Under the pieces are notes generated by a model that saw nothing but the letters and a program-made list of their open reading frames with translations, was not told the origin of the DNA and did not search any database. The translations under genes and the position numbers were made by a program. Shown here piece after piece: positions 43,036-52,465 of a stretch of DNA of 64,000 nt. The DNA is from Saprospiraceae bacterium (GTDB lineage Bacteria; Bacteroidota; Bacteroidia; Chitinophagales; Saprospiraceae). The stretch spans positions 91,579-155,578 of the forward strand of contig JALHLK010000009.1 of assembly GCA_022844565.1 (NCBI GenBank), written 5' to 3'. The first letter of the stretch is position 1. The number at the start of each line of letters is the position of its first letter.

Positions 43036-44733
43036 TTATTCCGGTATTCTTTTTCCACTGATAGGGAAGCTACCAAATCCCCCAATATTTGCAGTACCAC
43101 TGTAGTTATCTCCATCAAAAGTTAAATCAAAATTTACAATGATAGGGCTGCCTCCGATATCAGTATTTAACTCAAATTTTACCTTTAGGTCCTTGATATC
43201 AATCTTATTTACATCTTCATCGATATCATTGCTGTCATCACTTTTTACAAATATTTTATAGCTATCAGCTTTTTTCTCAATTTTCACCCAACCCGTGTTG
43301 ATATTGTCCATGACATTGACGGAATACGAAAATTTGCCCAATACTCCCTTCTCGGCGGAGACAGGTTTATTATCCGCTCTAGCTGGCTTTTCAGCTGGTT
43401 TTTGCTCATAAACTTGACCTTCTACCAGTACAAATTTGATTTTTGACTTTTCAGCAAAATAAGAGGTATCACAGATTACCAGATTAGCCATTTTACCAAC
43501 TTCTACACTTCCCATTTTGGATGACATGCCAAATAGGTCTGCCGCATTGGTCGTCAAAGCTGCCAAAGCTTGAGATTCGCTCAATCCCTTATCAACCAAA
43601 GTTTTGATTGACTTTTTGATATCGGCAGGCTTCACATCTTTCATACTAATTGCAAACTTAACGCCATTTTTTTCCAACATAGCCGCTTGACCAACTAATA
43701 CATTATATGCATCTTCACTTCTTTTAGCGATCAACATATCTTCTTCTGTTTTCTTCTTTTTGTCGGCCGTATCCTTTTTAATAGGCTCAGGCAATTTTAA
43801 AGATAATATCAAAGGACTGTTTAGCTTTTTGATCTCATTGATCAACCCATCAGCCATTGTTATGCTACTCAACACGATAGGAAATCCCAACTCCTTCTGT
43901 AAAATCATCGCTTTATGAATATCTTTTACCTGTGATGTTTCAAAAAACACTTGCTCCTTTTTATTAACCACAGGAATCATAGCATTGTATTCTTCTGAGT
44001 ATGAAGGCCTCGAAACGCCCTCTTTGCCCATATCAAATGCCATCGAATTTTTCTGAAGGATCTCAGCATTTTTATATACATCTCTAAATTTGGACATCAC
44101 ACCTATGATCGTAGAAGGGGATAATGATCCTGTCGGTGCCAATCGAGCATAAGTACTCATATCTTTCTTCAATATATGCTGATCTGTAGTACCACCTTTT
44201 TTAAGACTGATGATCGAACCTTTACCCGGCAGCATTAATCCAGTTGGTACGACATGAGCTACTGTGACTCCTTGGTTACGCATATCTTTTACACTATTCT
44301 CCTCAGGCGAATAGGATTTGACTACACTTTTTTGAGGCGTCACTCCCGACTGCTCCAATGTAGCTTGCCCTGGCACAATTCTTGGCCCTTGCTGAGCCGC
44401 TCTGCCTTGTCCACGCTCTGGATTTGCTGTAGGTTCATCTCGCTTCAATCCTGTGTGGTTGAGCGCATCTATAAAGCCCGCATATACAAAATGACTATCA
44501 ATCGCAATGATTTTTGCATCATAAGGAATGGTTATATTATTCCCTATTTCCCTAATCATTCCATCCTTTATAAGAATGTTTGTCCTGATGGGTGCGGCCC
44601 CAGGTTTGGTGATTACTTTACCATTTTGTAAGTACACCGTCGAAGTGATTTCATTGTACATTTGCCCATATCCCAAGGTACTTAACCCCGCCACACAAAT
44701 GAAAATGAATAAAAGTTTTACTTTATACATCAT
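43036..44733 (-). CDS. amidohydrolase-like protein with degenerate metal site and C-terminal extra domain (first gene of operon)
   Basis: 565 residues, signal ending LGYGQ. The amidohydrolase fold is recognisable from AGFIDALNHTGLKRDEP and GSVEVGKMANLVICDTSYF. One His of the HxH pair is lost, the His ligand positions read VLSSITMADG and LSLKLPEPI, and the Asp is missing (AISMKDVKPAD). A Lys/Asp-rich insert lies near residues 315-330. The last ~100 residues form an additional beta domain (FSYSVNVMDNINTGWVKIE to FGSFPISGKRIPE) not found in ordinary members. No metal-dependent catalysis expected. First gene of the operon. Confidence 0.85.
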   Translation of the reverse strand: MMYKVKLLFIFICVAGLSTLGYGQMYNEITSTVYLQNGKVITKPGAAPIRTNILIKDGMIREIGNNITIPYDAKIIAIDSHFVYAGFIDALNHTGLKRDEPTANPERGQGRAAQQGPRIVPGQATLEQSGVTPQKSVVKSYSPEENSVKDMRNQGVTVAHVVPTGLMLPGKGSIISLKKGGTTDQHILKKDMSTYARLAPTGSLSPSTIIGVMSKFRDVYKNAEILQKNSMAFDMGKEGVSRPSYSEEYNAMIPVVNKKEQVFFETSQVKDIHKAMILQKELGFPIVLSSITMADGLINEIKKLNSPLILSLKLPEPIKKDTADKKKKTEEDMLIAKRSEDAYNVLVGQAAMLEKNGVKFAISMKDVKPADIKKSIKTLVDKGLSESQALAALTTNAADLFGMSSKMGSVEVGKMANLVICDTSYFAEKSKIKFVLVEGQVYEQKPAEKPARADNKPVSAEKGVLGKFSYSVNVMDNINTGWVKIEKKADSYKIFVKSDDSNDIDEDVNKIDIKDLKVKFELNTDIGGSPIIVNFDLTFDGDNYSGTANIGGFGSFPISGKRIPE

Positions 44734-45225
44734 CTAGTTAATTGTTAATTGTAAAATTCGAGAGTAAAATAGATGTTGTTTATCAAATTCTATGAAGAAT
44801 AAAACAAATATAAACGTTTATAAACTTATAGTTACGTAGCAGGTGTTAGGTTTTAGGGGTCAGGTATGCCTTTTGAAATAGTTGCTTAGTTGGACTTTAG
44901 TCTTTGGCTCGAAATTGCTGAATTGGTCTTTAGCTCGGAATTTGCCAAATTGCCCATTGAAATATTGCAGCTTTAGTTAATTGCCCCGCAGTGAATTGCG
45001 GAGTTGATCTTTAGTTACTGATCCTTAGTCTTTGGCTCGGAATAACATAGTTGCTCACTGAACTCATAGCCCATTGCCAAATTACCCATCGAAATATTGC
45101 AGCTTTAGCTAATTGCCCCGCAGTGAATTGCCAAGTTGGTCTTTAGCTACTGGTCCTTAGTCTTTGGCTCAGAATAACAGAGTTGCTAATTGAACTCATT
45201 GCCCATTGAACTCATTGCCCTATCA
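44734..45225. repeat. 130-bp degenerate tandem repeat (about 2.5 copies, 44897-45222)
   Basis: Units start with TTAGTCTTTGGCTC at 44897, 45025 and 45157, spacings 128 and 132 bp. Shared internal phrases are GAAATATTGCAGCTTTAG, TAATTGCCCCGCAGTGAATT and GATCTTTAGTTACT/GGTCTTTAGCTACT. Smaller words (ATTGCC, CATTGAACTCATTGCCC) are repeated within. No reading frame is maintained. No gene seen. Confidence 0.85.
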
Positions 45226-46512
45226 CTACTTCTCTACCACCCCATGGTGCAACTCCATACCTGTCGATGCTCTTGCTTTAAAACCAGGCCAAGTCTTGTC
45301 GTTTGAGTTTACCTGACCTTCTAGGTACTTTTTAAAGTCTTGATTTTTGAGGTGGATGCCCAAAAAAGCTGTTACAAAATGTTGGTTGATATTGTTAAGT
45401 CTATTTTCATCCCATGAAGGCTCTGCATATCTATAGTATTCGTCAAAAGGTAATCCTTTCTGCAAAGATTCAGGAGGTGGAGGGTTTGGAGCCACATTGT
45501 GTCTTGCATTCAAGTAGGTTAGTAAGTATCTTTCGGCATTTATAGCCTTATCATAGATTGCTTTTACTCCCTTTTCATATCCAGAAATATCGTCATGACT
45601 CCCTGATACAAAGAAAGTAGGAACTTTAAGATTTTTTAAAGAGGCATCATCCCATACCCCACGTTCCATACCCCATGGTGCAAAAGCTACGACAGCTTTG
45701 ATTCTTTGATCCACCGTCTTTAGATATTCGGGATTGCTGAGGGTGCGTTCTGCGATGGCTGTACTACCACCAGTTAATGATTTAAATACATTGATCGCAG
45801 GCTCAGCGTACGCAGCACCTGCTACATTTAAGACCCCATATCCTCCCATAGAATATCCTACTAGTCCTACGTTGTCAGTATCTACAATTTGAGAAAAAAT
45901 ATTTTTTCCAGACTTCGCAATTTTTGTAATCTCATTCAAAGCAAAAATTACATCTTTAGACCTATTGAGTAATGTGCTAGGAAATCCGCCTGCATCTCTA
46001 AATGTAGATTCTGTATGATCTAGAGCAACTACCACATACCCTTTAGAAGCCAAATTTTCTGTGAGATAAGTCATAAGATAACGAGACCCAACATACCCAT
46101 GAGATACGATAATCAATGGAAACTTCCCTCCTTCCAATGATGGATCAGCATCTCTACACGCTCTACCCGCAAACTTAAAGGGAATCAATGGGCGCTTAGG
46201 ATCATTAGAAGTACCCATTAATTCATCATACTGAATTTCTTCTTTTTGATTTGGTCTTAACGCAGCCGGATACCACACTTCTGCAACTATTTTACGATTG
46301 TAAAAAGTATCTACACCCCTCTTAGACCGCAAGACGTCTATCTGACCTGGATTAACCCAACTAACAGTTTGCACCCCAATAGAATATGATCCTCTAGCCG
46401 CTAATTCGGGTGCATCTGGTAATAAATCCCCATATACAAATGCTGGAGATTGGCCAAAAGAGTATAAACTCAGGAATAAAAAGGTGACAACGAATGATTT
46501 TAACATGTACAA
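45226..46512 (-). CDS. secreted alpha/beta hydrolase (dienelactone hydrolase/PAF-acetylhydrolase-like)
   Basis: 428 residues. Signal ending YSFGQ; then GARSYSIG-like beta strands, oxyanion region PLIIVSHGYVGSRYLM and the nucleophile elbow GLVGYSMGGYGVL with Ser in GYSMGG. The acid is probably Asp in FFVSGSHDDISGY and the His lies in LNARHNVAPNPPP. Members hydrolyse esters, lipids or polyesters in the periplasm; the substrate cannot be named. A near-match -7 box (TACCTTTA, 46533-46540) lies upstream, so it is probably transcribed separately from the MATE gene. Confidence 0.85.
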   Translation of the reverse strand: MYMLKSFVVTFLFLSLYSFGQSPAFVYGDLLPDAPELAARGSYSIGVQTVSWVNPGQIDVLRSKRGVDTFYNRKIVAEVWYPAALRPNQKEEIQYDELMGTSNDPKRPLIPFKFAGRACRDADPSLEGGKFPLIIVSHGYVGSRYLMTYLTENLASKGYVVVALDHTESTFRDAGGFPSTLLNRSKDVIFALNEITKIAKSGKNIFSQIVDTDNVGLVGYSMGGYGVLNVAGAAYAEPAINVFKSLTGGSTAIAERTLSNPEYLKTVDQRIKAVVAFAPWGMERGVWDDASLKNLKVPTFFVSGSHDDISGYEKGVKAIYDKAINAERYLLTYLNARHNVAPNPPPPESLQKGLPFDEYYRYAEPSWDENRLNNINQHFVTAFLGIHLKNQDFKKYLEGQVNSNDKTWPGFKARASTGMELHHGVVEK

Positions 46513-46595
46513 TTATTTTTTATTGATAAAGGTAGCTTTATTTTTGTTTGTTAAGACATTTTGATAAATGGAAATTTAAAAGCTTTTAAATAAAA

Positions 46596-47951
46596 TTAAG
46601 CTTCCCCAAGCAATCCCCTCTTCATCAATCGATTAAATCTAAATATTAATAAACTACCCGACACACTAAGTCCTACCAATAATCCTAACCAAACACCACC
46701 TGGACCTAAACCCCAATGCAATGCAGAAAAATAACTGATAGGTAGGCCAATGACCCAATATGCTACGAAGGTTATTAATGTTGGTACTTTCACATCTTGT
46801 ACACCGCGGAGGATACCTATAGCGGTCACTTGTATGCCATCAGGAATTTGGAATACGGCAGCAAATAAGAGTAGGTAGGCTGCGATAGCAATTACCTTAG
46901 GATCTTGTATGAAGGCTTGTGGTAGATAGTTTCTAAATAAAGTAAAAATCAAACCTGTGCAAGCCATAAAAAATACTACTTGGATCAACGAAGAATATCC
47001 CGCCATTTTAATGCCCCTTGGATCTTTCATACCCACAGTGTTACTCACTCTGATTGTGGCTGCCATGGCAATACCAGTAGCAATTAAGAATGTCATGGAG
47101 ACTAAACTTAAGGCTATTTGGTGTCCTGCTTGTTCGTATTTACCAATTCTTCCCATGATGAGCGCTGCAATCGAAAAGGCCGAAGCCTCAAAGAACATTT
47201 GTAAAGAAGATGGAATTGCCAATTTTAATATCTTTTTTATTAACTTGGTTTCTAATATAGCATAATAAGCTTCTGCTATAAATCCCCACAACGCTTCATT
47301 TTTGAAAAGAAAATACAATAAAGTAATAAGCATGGCTATCCGTGCGATCATACTTGCTATTGCCGCTCCTTCTAGACCTAAATTCGGAAAACCAAACTTA
47401 CCATATATTAACACATAATTTAAAAACACATTTACAAAATTTCCTATAAAAATTGCTCCCATGGCATAAGATGTTTTCGAAAATCCATCACTTAGTCCCC
47501 TTAAAGTGAGAAATATCATATAAGGCAACATCGACCAAGTAGAGATTTCTAGATAAGGTTTTGTTGCTTGTGTGACATCAGCAGGAAGACCTAACAACTC
47601 TAAATTAAAAATTATACCATAAAGGATAACCATACAAATGATGGTAAACCCCAAATTGATTATCAAAGAGTGTTTCAAGTATTTTGAGACCAAACTGAAG
47701 TCTTTACTACCATCTGCCTCACCAATAAGCGGGGGTAGGGCATAACTCATACCCATGCCGACAATCATAAACAACATAAAAATAGAATTACCTGAGGAGA
47801 TACCAGCCAAAGCAGTTGCTCCCAACCAGCCAACCATAATGTTGTCGGCTAAATTTATAAATAATTGTCCGACTTGGCCTCCTATGATTGGTAAAGCTAG
47901 TTTAAGATTTAAACGAAAATCTTTTTGATATTTTTTATAAAGAGCAATCAT
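46596..47951 (-). CDS. MATE family efflux transporter (NorM-like)
   Basis: 451 residues, twelve membrane spans. MatE signatures: GGQVGQLFINLADNIMVGWL in TM1-2 and MAATIRVSNTVGMKDPRGIK at the start of the second half; the latter fits NorM/DinF-type sodium-coupled exporters. Its ATG overlaps the stop of mvaA by four bases (ATGA), so it is the last gene of the fni-mvaA operon and translationally coupled to it. Pairing with isoprenoid genes may be coincidental. Confidence 0.93.
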   Translation of the reverse strand: MIALYKKYQKDFRLNLKLALPIIGGQVGQLFINLADNIMVGWLGATALAGISSGNSIFMLFMIVGMGMSYALPPLIGEADGSKDFSLVSKYLKHSLIINLGFTIICMVILYGIIFNLELLGLPADVTQATKPYLEISTWSMLPYMIFLTLRGLSDGFSKTSYAMGAIFIGNFVNVFLNYVLIYGKFGFPNLGLEGAAIASMIARIAMLITLLYFLFKNEALWGFIAEAYYAILETKLIKKILKLAIPSSLQMFFEASAFSIAALIMGRIGKYEQAGHQIALSLVSMTFLIATGIAMAATIRVSNTVGMKDPRGIKMAGYSSLIQVVFFMACTGLIFTLFRNYLPQAFIQDPKVIAIAAYLLLFAAVFQIPDGIQVTAIGILRGVQDVKVPTLITFVAYWVIGLPISYFSALHWGLGPGGVWLGLLVGLSVSGSLLIFRFNRLMKRGLLGEA

Positions 47952-49267
47952 AAGGGTTGTGCGGCCAGAAACTCTTTAACCGCTGTAAAACTTATCGTCT
48001 TATCATTAAAATGGGCTTTTACTTCCTCCGCAAGTTGCCCTTCAATGCCTAAATGATTCAACATGTTGCTAAGATGCATTTTCATATGTCCTTTTTGGAT
48101 GCCCGTTGTTACGAGAGATTTGACTGCTGCAAAATTTTGTGCTAGGCCAAGAGTACAGATGATTTGCATCAATTCTTCTGCCGATGGATGATTGAGAATT
48201 TCTAAAGAAAGCTTAGACATTGGATGCAATTTGGTAAGACCACCCACTGTACCGCAAGCTATTGGAATTTCGAGTGAAAACTCAAATATATCCTCATAAA
48301 TTGTGCACTTGGATAGACTTCTATATTGTCCATCTCTTGCAGCATAGGCGTGCCCACAGGCTTCGATGGCTCTAAAATCATTGCCTGTTGCCAAAACCAA
48401 TGCGTCTATTCCATTAAATATACCCTTATTGTGCGTCACTGCACGAAATGGATCGTGGTAGGCAATGTCGACAGCTGTTTTAAACTTTTTGGCAAGATGT
48501 TCGGTCGTATCGTGAGCCATGTCAGGATCTAATTCGTCAATGGTACAAGATACCCATGCCCTAACTAAACACTCGGGTGTGTAATTGGAGAGTATAGACA
48601 TGATAATATCCAATTTACCAAAGTAACGCTCGCAGTATTCACGTTCTTCAAAGATCAAACGTAGGGTAATAGCTATGTGCTCAAGTACTGTATTAATAAA
48701 ATTAGCCCCCATGCTATCACAAGTCTCGAAGTGAACTTCTACCTGATAGATATGCTCAATATTTTCTGTGAGCGACTTGAAGAATATTTTTTTAATTCCA
48801 CCTCCTCGACTTTCCATGCTAGAAGTCAAGGCTTTAGTCTCTTCTAAGATCCTTTGAACGATTGAATCACTTTCGATTTCAAAAACTTTAGCATCGCCTG
48901 TCCACCTAAAATGTACATGGCCGATTTTAGTCGTCGAGATCACCTGAGCCTTAAAACCTCCTCTAGACAGCCAAAATTTAGCCGCAGAAGCAGCAGCAGC
49001 AACTACTGAGCTTTCTTCAATAACCATTGGTACTGCATAGACTTTGTCATTGATCAAAAAATTAGGTGCTATACTGAAGGGTAATACATGATTGCTAATC
49101 ACATTTTCACTAAATCCATCAATGGTATTTTGAAGTTTTTCGTCATTTATCCAAAATTGTTCAATTTCTGCACGGACTTCAGAATTTTCATTGAGATAGT
49201 GATGTATCAACCAATCAATTTTCTCAGATTTTGACATCTTCGAATATCCATTTACAATTTTATCCAT
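47948..49267 (-). CDS. mvaA: hydroxymethylglutaryl-CoA reductase, class II (degradative-type)
   Basis: 439 residues, the class II length. Catalytic residues visible: Glu in IEESSVVAAAASAAKFW, Lys in AVTHNKGIFNGIDA, Asp in LATGNDFRAIEACGHA, and the C-terminal flap His in KGHMKMHLSNM. It reduces HMG-CoA to mevalonate; in Bacteroidota class II enzymes serve biosynthesis in the mevalonate pathway. It lies 7 bp downstream of fni, giving a mevalonate-isoprenoid operon. Other pathway genes (mvaS, kinases, decarboxylase) are not in the window. Confidence 0.95.
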   Translation of the reverse strand: MDKIVNGYSKMSKSEKIDWLIHHYLNENSEVRAEIEQFWINDEKLQNTIDGFSENVISNHVLPFSIAPNFLINDKVYAVPMVIEESSVVAAAASAAKFWLSRGGFKAQVISTTKIGHVHFRWTGDAKVFEIESDSIVQRILEETKALTSSMESRGGGIKKIFFKSLTENIEHIYQVEVHFETCDSMGANFINTVLEHIAITLRLIFEEREYCERYFGKLDIIMSILSNYTPECLVRAWVSCTIDELDPDMAHDTTEHLAKKFKTAVDIAYHDPFRAVTHNKGIFNGIDALVLATGNDFRAIEACGHAYAARDGQYRSLSKCTIYEDIFEFSLEIPIACGTVGGLTKLHPMSKLSLEILNHPSAEELMQIICTLGLAQNFAAVKSLVTTGIQKGHMKMHLSNMLNHLGIEGQLAEEVKAHFNDKTISFTAVKEFLAAQPL

Positions 49268-49274
49268 TGTCTCG

Positions 49275-50303
49275 TTAAGCTTTGATTTTGAGTAATTTTT
49301 TTGCTAAAGTAAGACCTTTTCTTTGTTCTTCGATGTATTCTTGTAAAGTTTCGTAGTCGTCCATAGCATATTTGAGAAATGATGATGCTTGACCATATAC
49401 AGCGTTGGTCTTGATTTTATTGATGAGATAATAACCATCTAAATATGTTTTTACACCACCTGAAATGATGATATTTTTACACTGTATTTTGTCTCCCTGT
49501 TTTTCTAGAATGTAATTCACGAAATCTACCATCTCATCAGCCGAATGCCCTACGTATACCAAAGACTCATGCAATGAAGTTTTGTCTTTATCTCTAAGTA
49601 ATTCTAGTAACGCAAAGTTAGTGCCTCCACTTGCTCCAAAATCCACAGCATCTATTGGCAACATCATCAATTCTAATAAACTCATAGGACCCATTCCTTG
49701 CCCAACCTCTTTTACGATAATATGTGGTGTAATTTCTTGAATAATGATTTTAATTAATTCGATAGGATTCATAAAATATCTATCGCCTTCTGGTTGCATC
49801 CACTCTTGCAGTGGGTTGATATGGATGATGAGTCCATCGGCAGTAAGTTTTTTTAACATTTCTGCGATCAATGGCAATTTGTCGGCCTTGTATAATTGTT
49901 CTATTTGAGCAATACCAAGATTGGCGTATAAAGGTTGGTCACCTACGAGATTTTTTACATCAAAATCCTTTAACCGCTCATTACTAAGTAACAAACTTCT
50001 ACACGAACCAAGTCCCATGCCTAGTTTGTATTCACCACAAGCTCTTGCAAGATTTTTGTTGATGTTTGCAGCCCTTTCCGTTCCTCCTGTCATACTAGAT
50101 ATCCAAAGAGGTAATTGAAATTTATATTGTAAGAAGTCTACTTCACATGTTTCGTCATTGGTAGGATGACCTGCTAGTAATGGCTCGTAATAAAATCTTG
50201 TATCTATATTACGCTCAGCAACTTGCGAATCAAAGGCTAAAGCAATATGATCTTCCTTCCGTTGTTCTGCTGTCGTATCTGTATCCTTATATGTTTTAGC
50301 CAT
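49275..50303 (-). CDS. fni: type 2 isopentenyl-diphosphate delta-isomerase
   Basis: 342 residues. FMN-dependent TIM-barrel enzyme recognised from DREEDHIALAF-like start (RKEDHIALAFDS), LWISSMTGGTERAANINKNL, MGLGSCR, and GASGGTNFALLE plus IISGGVKTYLDGYY for the phosphate/flavin loops. It interconverts isopentenyl and dimethylallyl diphosphate. First gene of the operon with mvaA and the MATE exporter. The products feed quinone, undecaprenyl and carotenoid synthesis (crtI at 7.2 kb). Confidence 0.95.
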   Translation of the reverse strand: MAKTYKDTDTTAEQRKEDHIALAFDSQVAERNIDTRFYYEPLLAGHPTNDETCEVDFLQYKFQLPLWISSMTGGTERAANINKNLARACGEYKLGMGLGSCRSLLLSNERLKDFDVKNLVGDQPLYANLGIAQIEQLYKADKLPLIAEMLKKLTADGLIIHINPLQEWMQPEGDRYFMNPIELIKIIIQEITPHIIVKEVGQGMGPMSLLELMMLPIDAVDFGASGGTNFALLELLRDKDKTSLHESLVYVGHSADEMVDFVNYILEKQGDKIQCKNIIISGGVKTYLDGYYLINKIKTNAVYGQASSFLKYAMDDYETLQEYIEEQRKGLTLAKKLLKIKA

Positions 50304-50468
50304 CTGCTATGTCTTTTGTCATATTAAAATAAAGGAGAATTCCCTGAAAAATTATTTTTAATCCAAACTGATTATTCCCAAAAGAGTTGCAAATTTATTA
50401 AGTTAAAATTGGCTATATACCAAAATACTTTAAATGTTTTTTCGAATTTCACCTATAATTCTAACCGC

Positions 50469-51284
50469 CTAAACAGCCACACTATGGTCCCTCAATGCTT
50501 CATTAAGTGATACTTTTTTATCAGTACTTTCTTGTCTTTTACCAATGATTAATGCACAGGGTACTTGATATTCACCTGCTGGAAACTGCTTCGTGTAACT
50601 CCCTGGTATCACAACTGATCTTTCTGGCACTTCGCCTCTATATGTTATGGGCTCACTTCCTGTCACATCTATAATATGTGTAGAATTTGTCAATACTACA
50701 TTCGCACCTAATACAGCTTCTTTTCTCACTCTTACACCCTCTACTACGATACACCTCGATCCGATGAAACAATTATCTTCGATAATGGTAGGACTAGCTT
50801 GTGGCGGTTCTAATACTCCTCCAATACCTACTCCACCAGAAAGATGTACATGTTGCCCAATTTGTGCACAAGAACCTACTGTAGCCCAAGTATCTACCAT
50901 AGTGCCCGTACCCACATAAGCTCCAATATTTACATAACTTGGCATTAAGATTGCACCACTTTCTATAAAACAGCCATATCGTGCTATTGCATGGGGTACT
51001 ACTCTTACACCTTGTTCGGCATAGTTCTTTTTTAAAGGAATTTTGTCGTGAAACTCAAAAGGACCTACTTCAATCGTTTCCATTTTTTGTATTGGAAAAA
51101 ATAAAACAATCGCTTTTTTTACCCAATCGTTAACTTTCCAACCTCCATCTACAGGTTCAGCTACTCTAAGCTTGCCTTTGTCTACCATCTCAATTACTTC
51201 TCGGATGCTACTCTGTACAGCCGAATCTTTAATCATCTCTCTATTTTCCCAAGCCGCCTCAATGACGTTTTTTAATTGATCCAC
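50469..51284 (-). CDS. dapD: 2,3,4,5-tetrahydropyridine-2,6-dicarboxylate N-succinyltransferase
   Basis: 271 residues. N-terminal helical domain, then a left-handed beta-helix of hexapeptide repeats: ESGAILMPSYVNIGAYVGTG, TWATVGSCAQIGQHVHLSGG, IIEDNCFIGSRCIVVEGVRV and KEAVLGANVVLTNSTHI. It transfers succinyl from succinyl-CoA in the lysine/diaminopimelate pathway as a trimer. A perfect -7 box lies at 51311-51318. Single-gene unit 165 bp upstream of fni. Confidence 0.97.
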   Translation of the reverse strand: MDQLKNVIEAAWENREMIKDSAVQSSIREVIEMVDKGKLRVAEPVDGGWKVNDWVKKAIVLFFPIQKMETIEVGPFEFHDKIPLKKNYAEQGVRVVPHAIARYGCFIESGAILMPSYVNIGAYVGTGTMVDTWATVGSCAQIGQHVHLSGGVGIGGVLEPPQASPTIIEDNCFIGSRCIVVEGVRVRKEAVLGANVVLTNSTHIIDVTGSEPITYRGEVPERSVVIPGSYTKQFPAGEYQVPCALIIGKRQESTDKKVSLNEALRDHSVAV

Positions 51285-51310
51285 GTTTATTACATTTTTA
51301 TTTGAAGGTG

Positions 51311-51318
51311 CAAAAGTA
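51311..51318 (-). promoter_or_regulatory. -7 box TACTTTTG of dapD
   Basis: The plus strand reads CAAAAGTA, exact consensus, 26 nt before the start codon. Confidence 0.6.
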
Positions 51319-51503
51319 CATAAAGTAAAGTTTTGACTTCAGTCGATTTGATATTTATTTATAATAATTAAAAAATTTGTCATGTAGAAAATGTGGCCAT
51401 ATCGATTTGTGATGTTAATAAACCTTGCTAAACTTAGGCCACCACCTAAAAAAGTCAAATAAATGAAAGTTTGCAATATTATAAATTGGAACTTCTTTAA
51501 AAC

Positions 51504-51533
51504 AGTAGAGCCAACATTTCTGCTGGCTCTACT
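51504..51533 (-). terminator. hairpin downstream of the secreted coiled-coil protein gene
   Basis: GTAGAGCCA (51505-51513) pairs perfectly with TGGCTCTAC (51524-51532), 10-nt loop. The T run on the minus strand is short (TGTTTTAAA), so termination may be weak. Confidence 0.55.
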
Positions 51534-51581
51534 TCATTGGTAATATTGATTTTAGGAGGCTATATGACGCTCATGCGGGTT

Positions 51582-52256
51582 TTATTGTGCTTTCCCAACA
51601 TTGTTTAATTTCTCTACAGTGCTTTCAACTACTTTTTGCTGTCTTTTGATTTCTACTTTTTTATTATCTTGTTCTCCAAGATTTTGCACTATTTCATTTT
51701 CAGCTTTTTTGATTCTTTCTTTAAAGGTTTCAATATCTTTTAAGAGATTAGAATTTTTGCTTTCTAATTTGGAAAGATCCTTTTCTAAATCCTTTTGTTT
51801 GTTTTCCTCTGCCTTCAATTCTTCGGCTATAGCCCTTTTCTTTGCGAAAATATAAAAATCATTCATGAAAGTTTTTATACCGTTTACCTGAGAGAGATTA
51901 TCTTTAGAATTGGCAAATCCACCACCCAAGTCTACCCAAATATATGCTGTAGATTGAGTTTTTGTGCCTTCTATTTTGGCATAAATATCTAAAGGTGTCA
52001 CTCCATTAATAGCTGGTATGCTTACTTTATTTAGGAAAAACTCTTTTGCTTTTTTGTTTTCTTTTACTTTACCATATGGTTTGATGAATTCTTCCCAAGC
52101 TTTTTCTGTGTTTTTTTGGTCATATCCATCTATTTCTACATAATGACTTGGCTTACTACCTAAACTCATGGTTTTATCCAATGATTTCACTCTATCCTGA
52201 GCATTAAGGAGTTGATAAGAGACTAAAAGCATTAAAAATAGACTAGTAATTTTCAT
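51582..52256 (-). CDS. secreted protein with C-terminal coiled coil, unknown function
   Basis: 224 residues. Signal peptide ending QLLNAQ (residue 20). Residues ~35-135 form a compact beta/alpha domain (KPSHYVEIDGYDQKNTEKAW, TAYIWVDLGGGFANSKD). Residues ~140-220 are a Lys/Glu-rich coiled coil (EELKAEENKQKDLEKDLSKL, FKERIKKAENEIVQNL) typical of extended periplasmic helices. I do not recognise the family. It stands alone between dapD and the TIM-barrel gene. Confidence 0.75.
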   Translation of the reverse strand: MKITSLFLMLLVSYQLLNAQDRVKSLDKTMSLGSKPSHYVEIDGYDQKNTEKAWEEFIKPYGKVKENKKAKEFFLNKVSIPAINGVTPLDIYAKIEGTKTQSTAYIWVDLGGGFANSKDNLSQVNGIKTFMNDFYIFAKKRAIAEELKAEENKQKDLEKDLSKLESKNSNLLKDIETFKERIKKAENEIVQNLGEQDNKKVEIKRQQKVVESTVEKLNNVGKAQ

Positions 52257-52340
52257 AGTTACAAATTTTTATTTAATGATAAGACGAATTTCTTAGAAAA
52301 AGTAACATTAGGGGCTATAAATAAAGAGATCTCGCATTTT

Positions 52341-52461
52341 GACTCGTTCTTTTGTTTTTTTTCTTTATGTTAAATTTTTCAAGTAACTAAAGCTGTTCTT
52401 CTCATTTACCCTATGAATACAAACAAAATTAGTTTTTCAAATGTGCACACTTTAATTACAG
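52341..52461. repeat. dispersed 3-prime element, copy B
   Basis: Lies directly after the stop codon of the TIM-barrel gene (minus strand) and aligns over its whole length with 17108-17231. See that entry for shared blocks. Confidence 0.65.
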
Positions 52462-52465
52462 TTTC

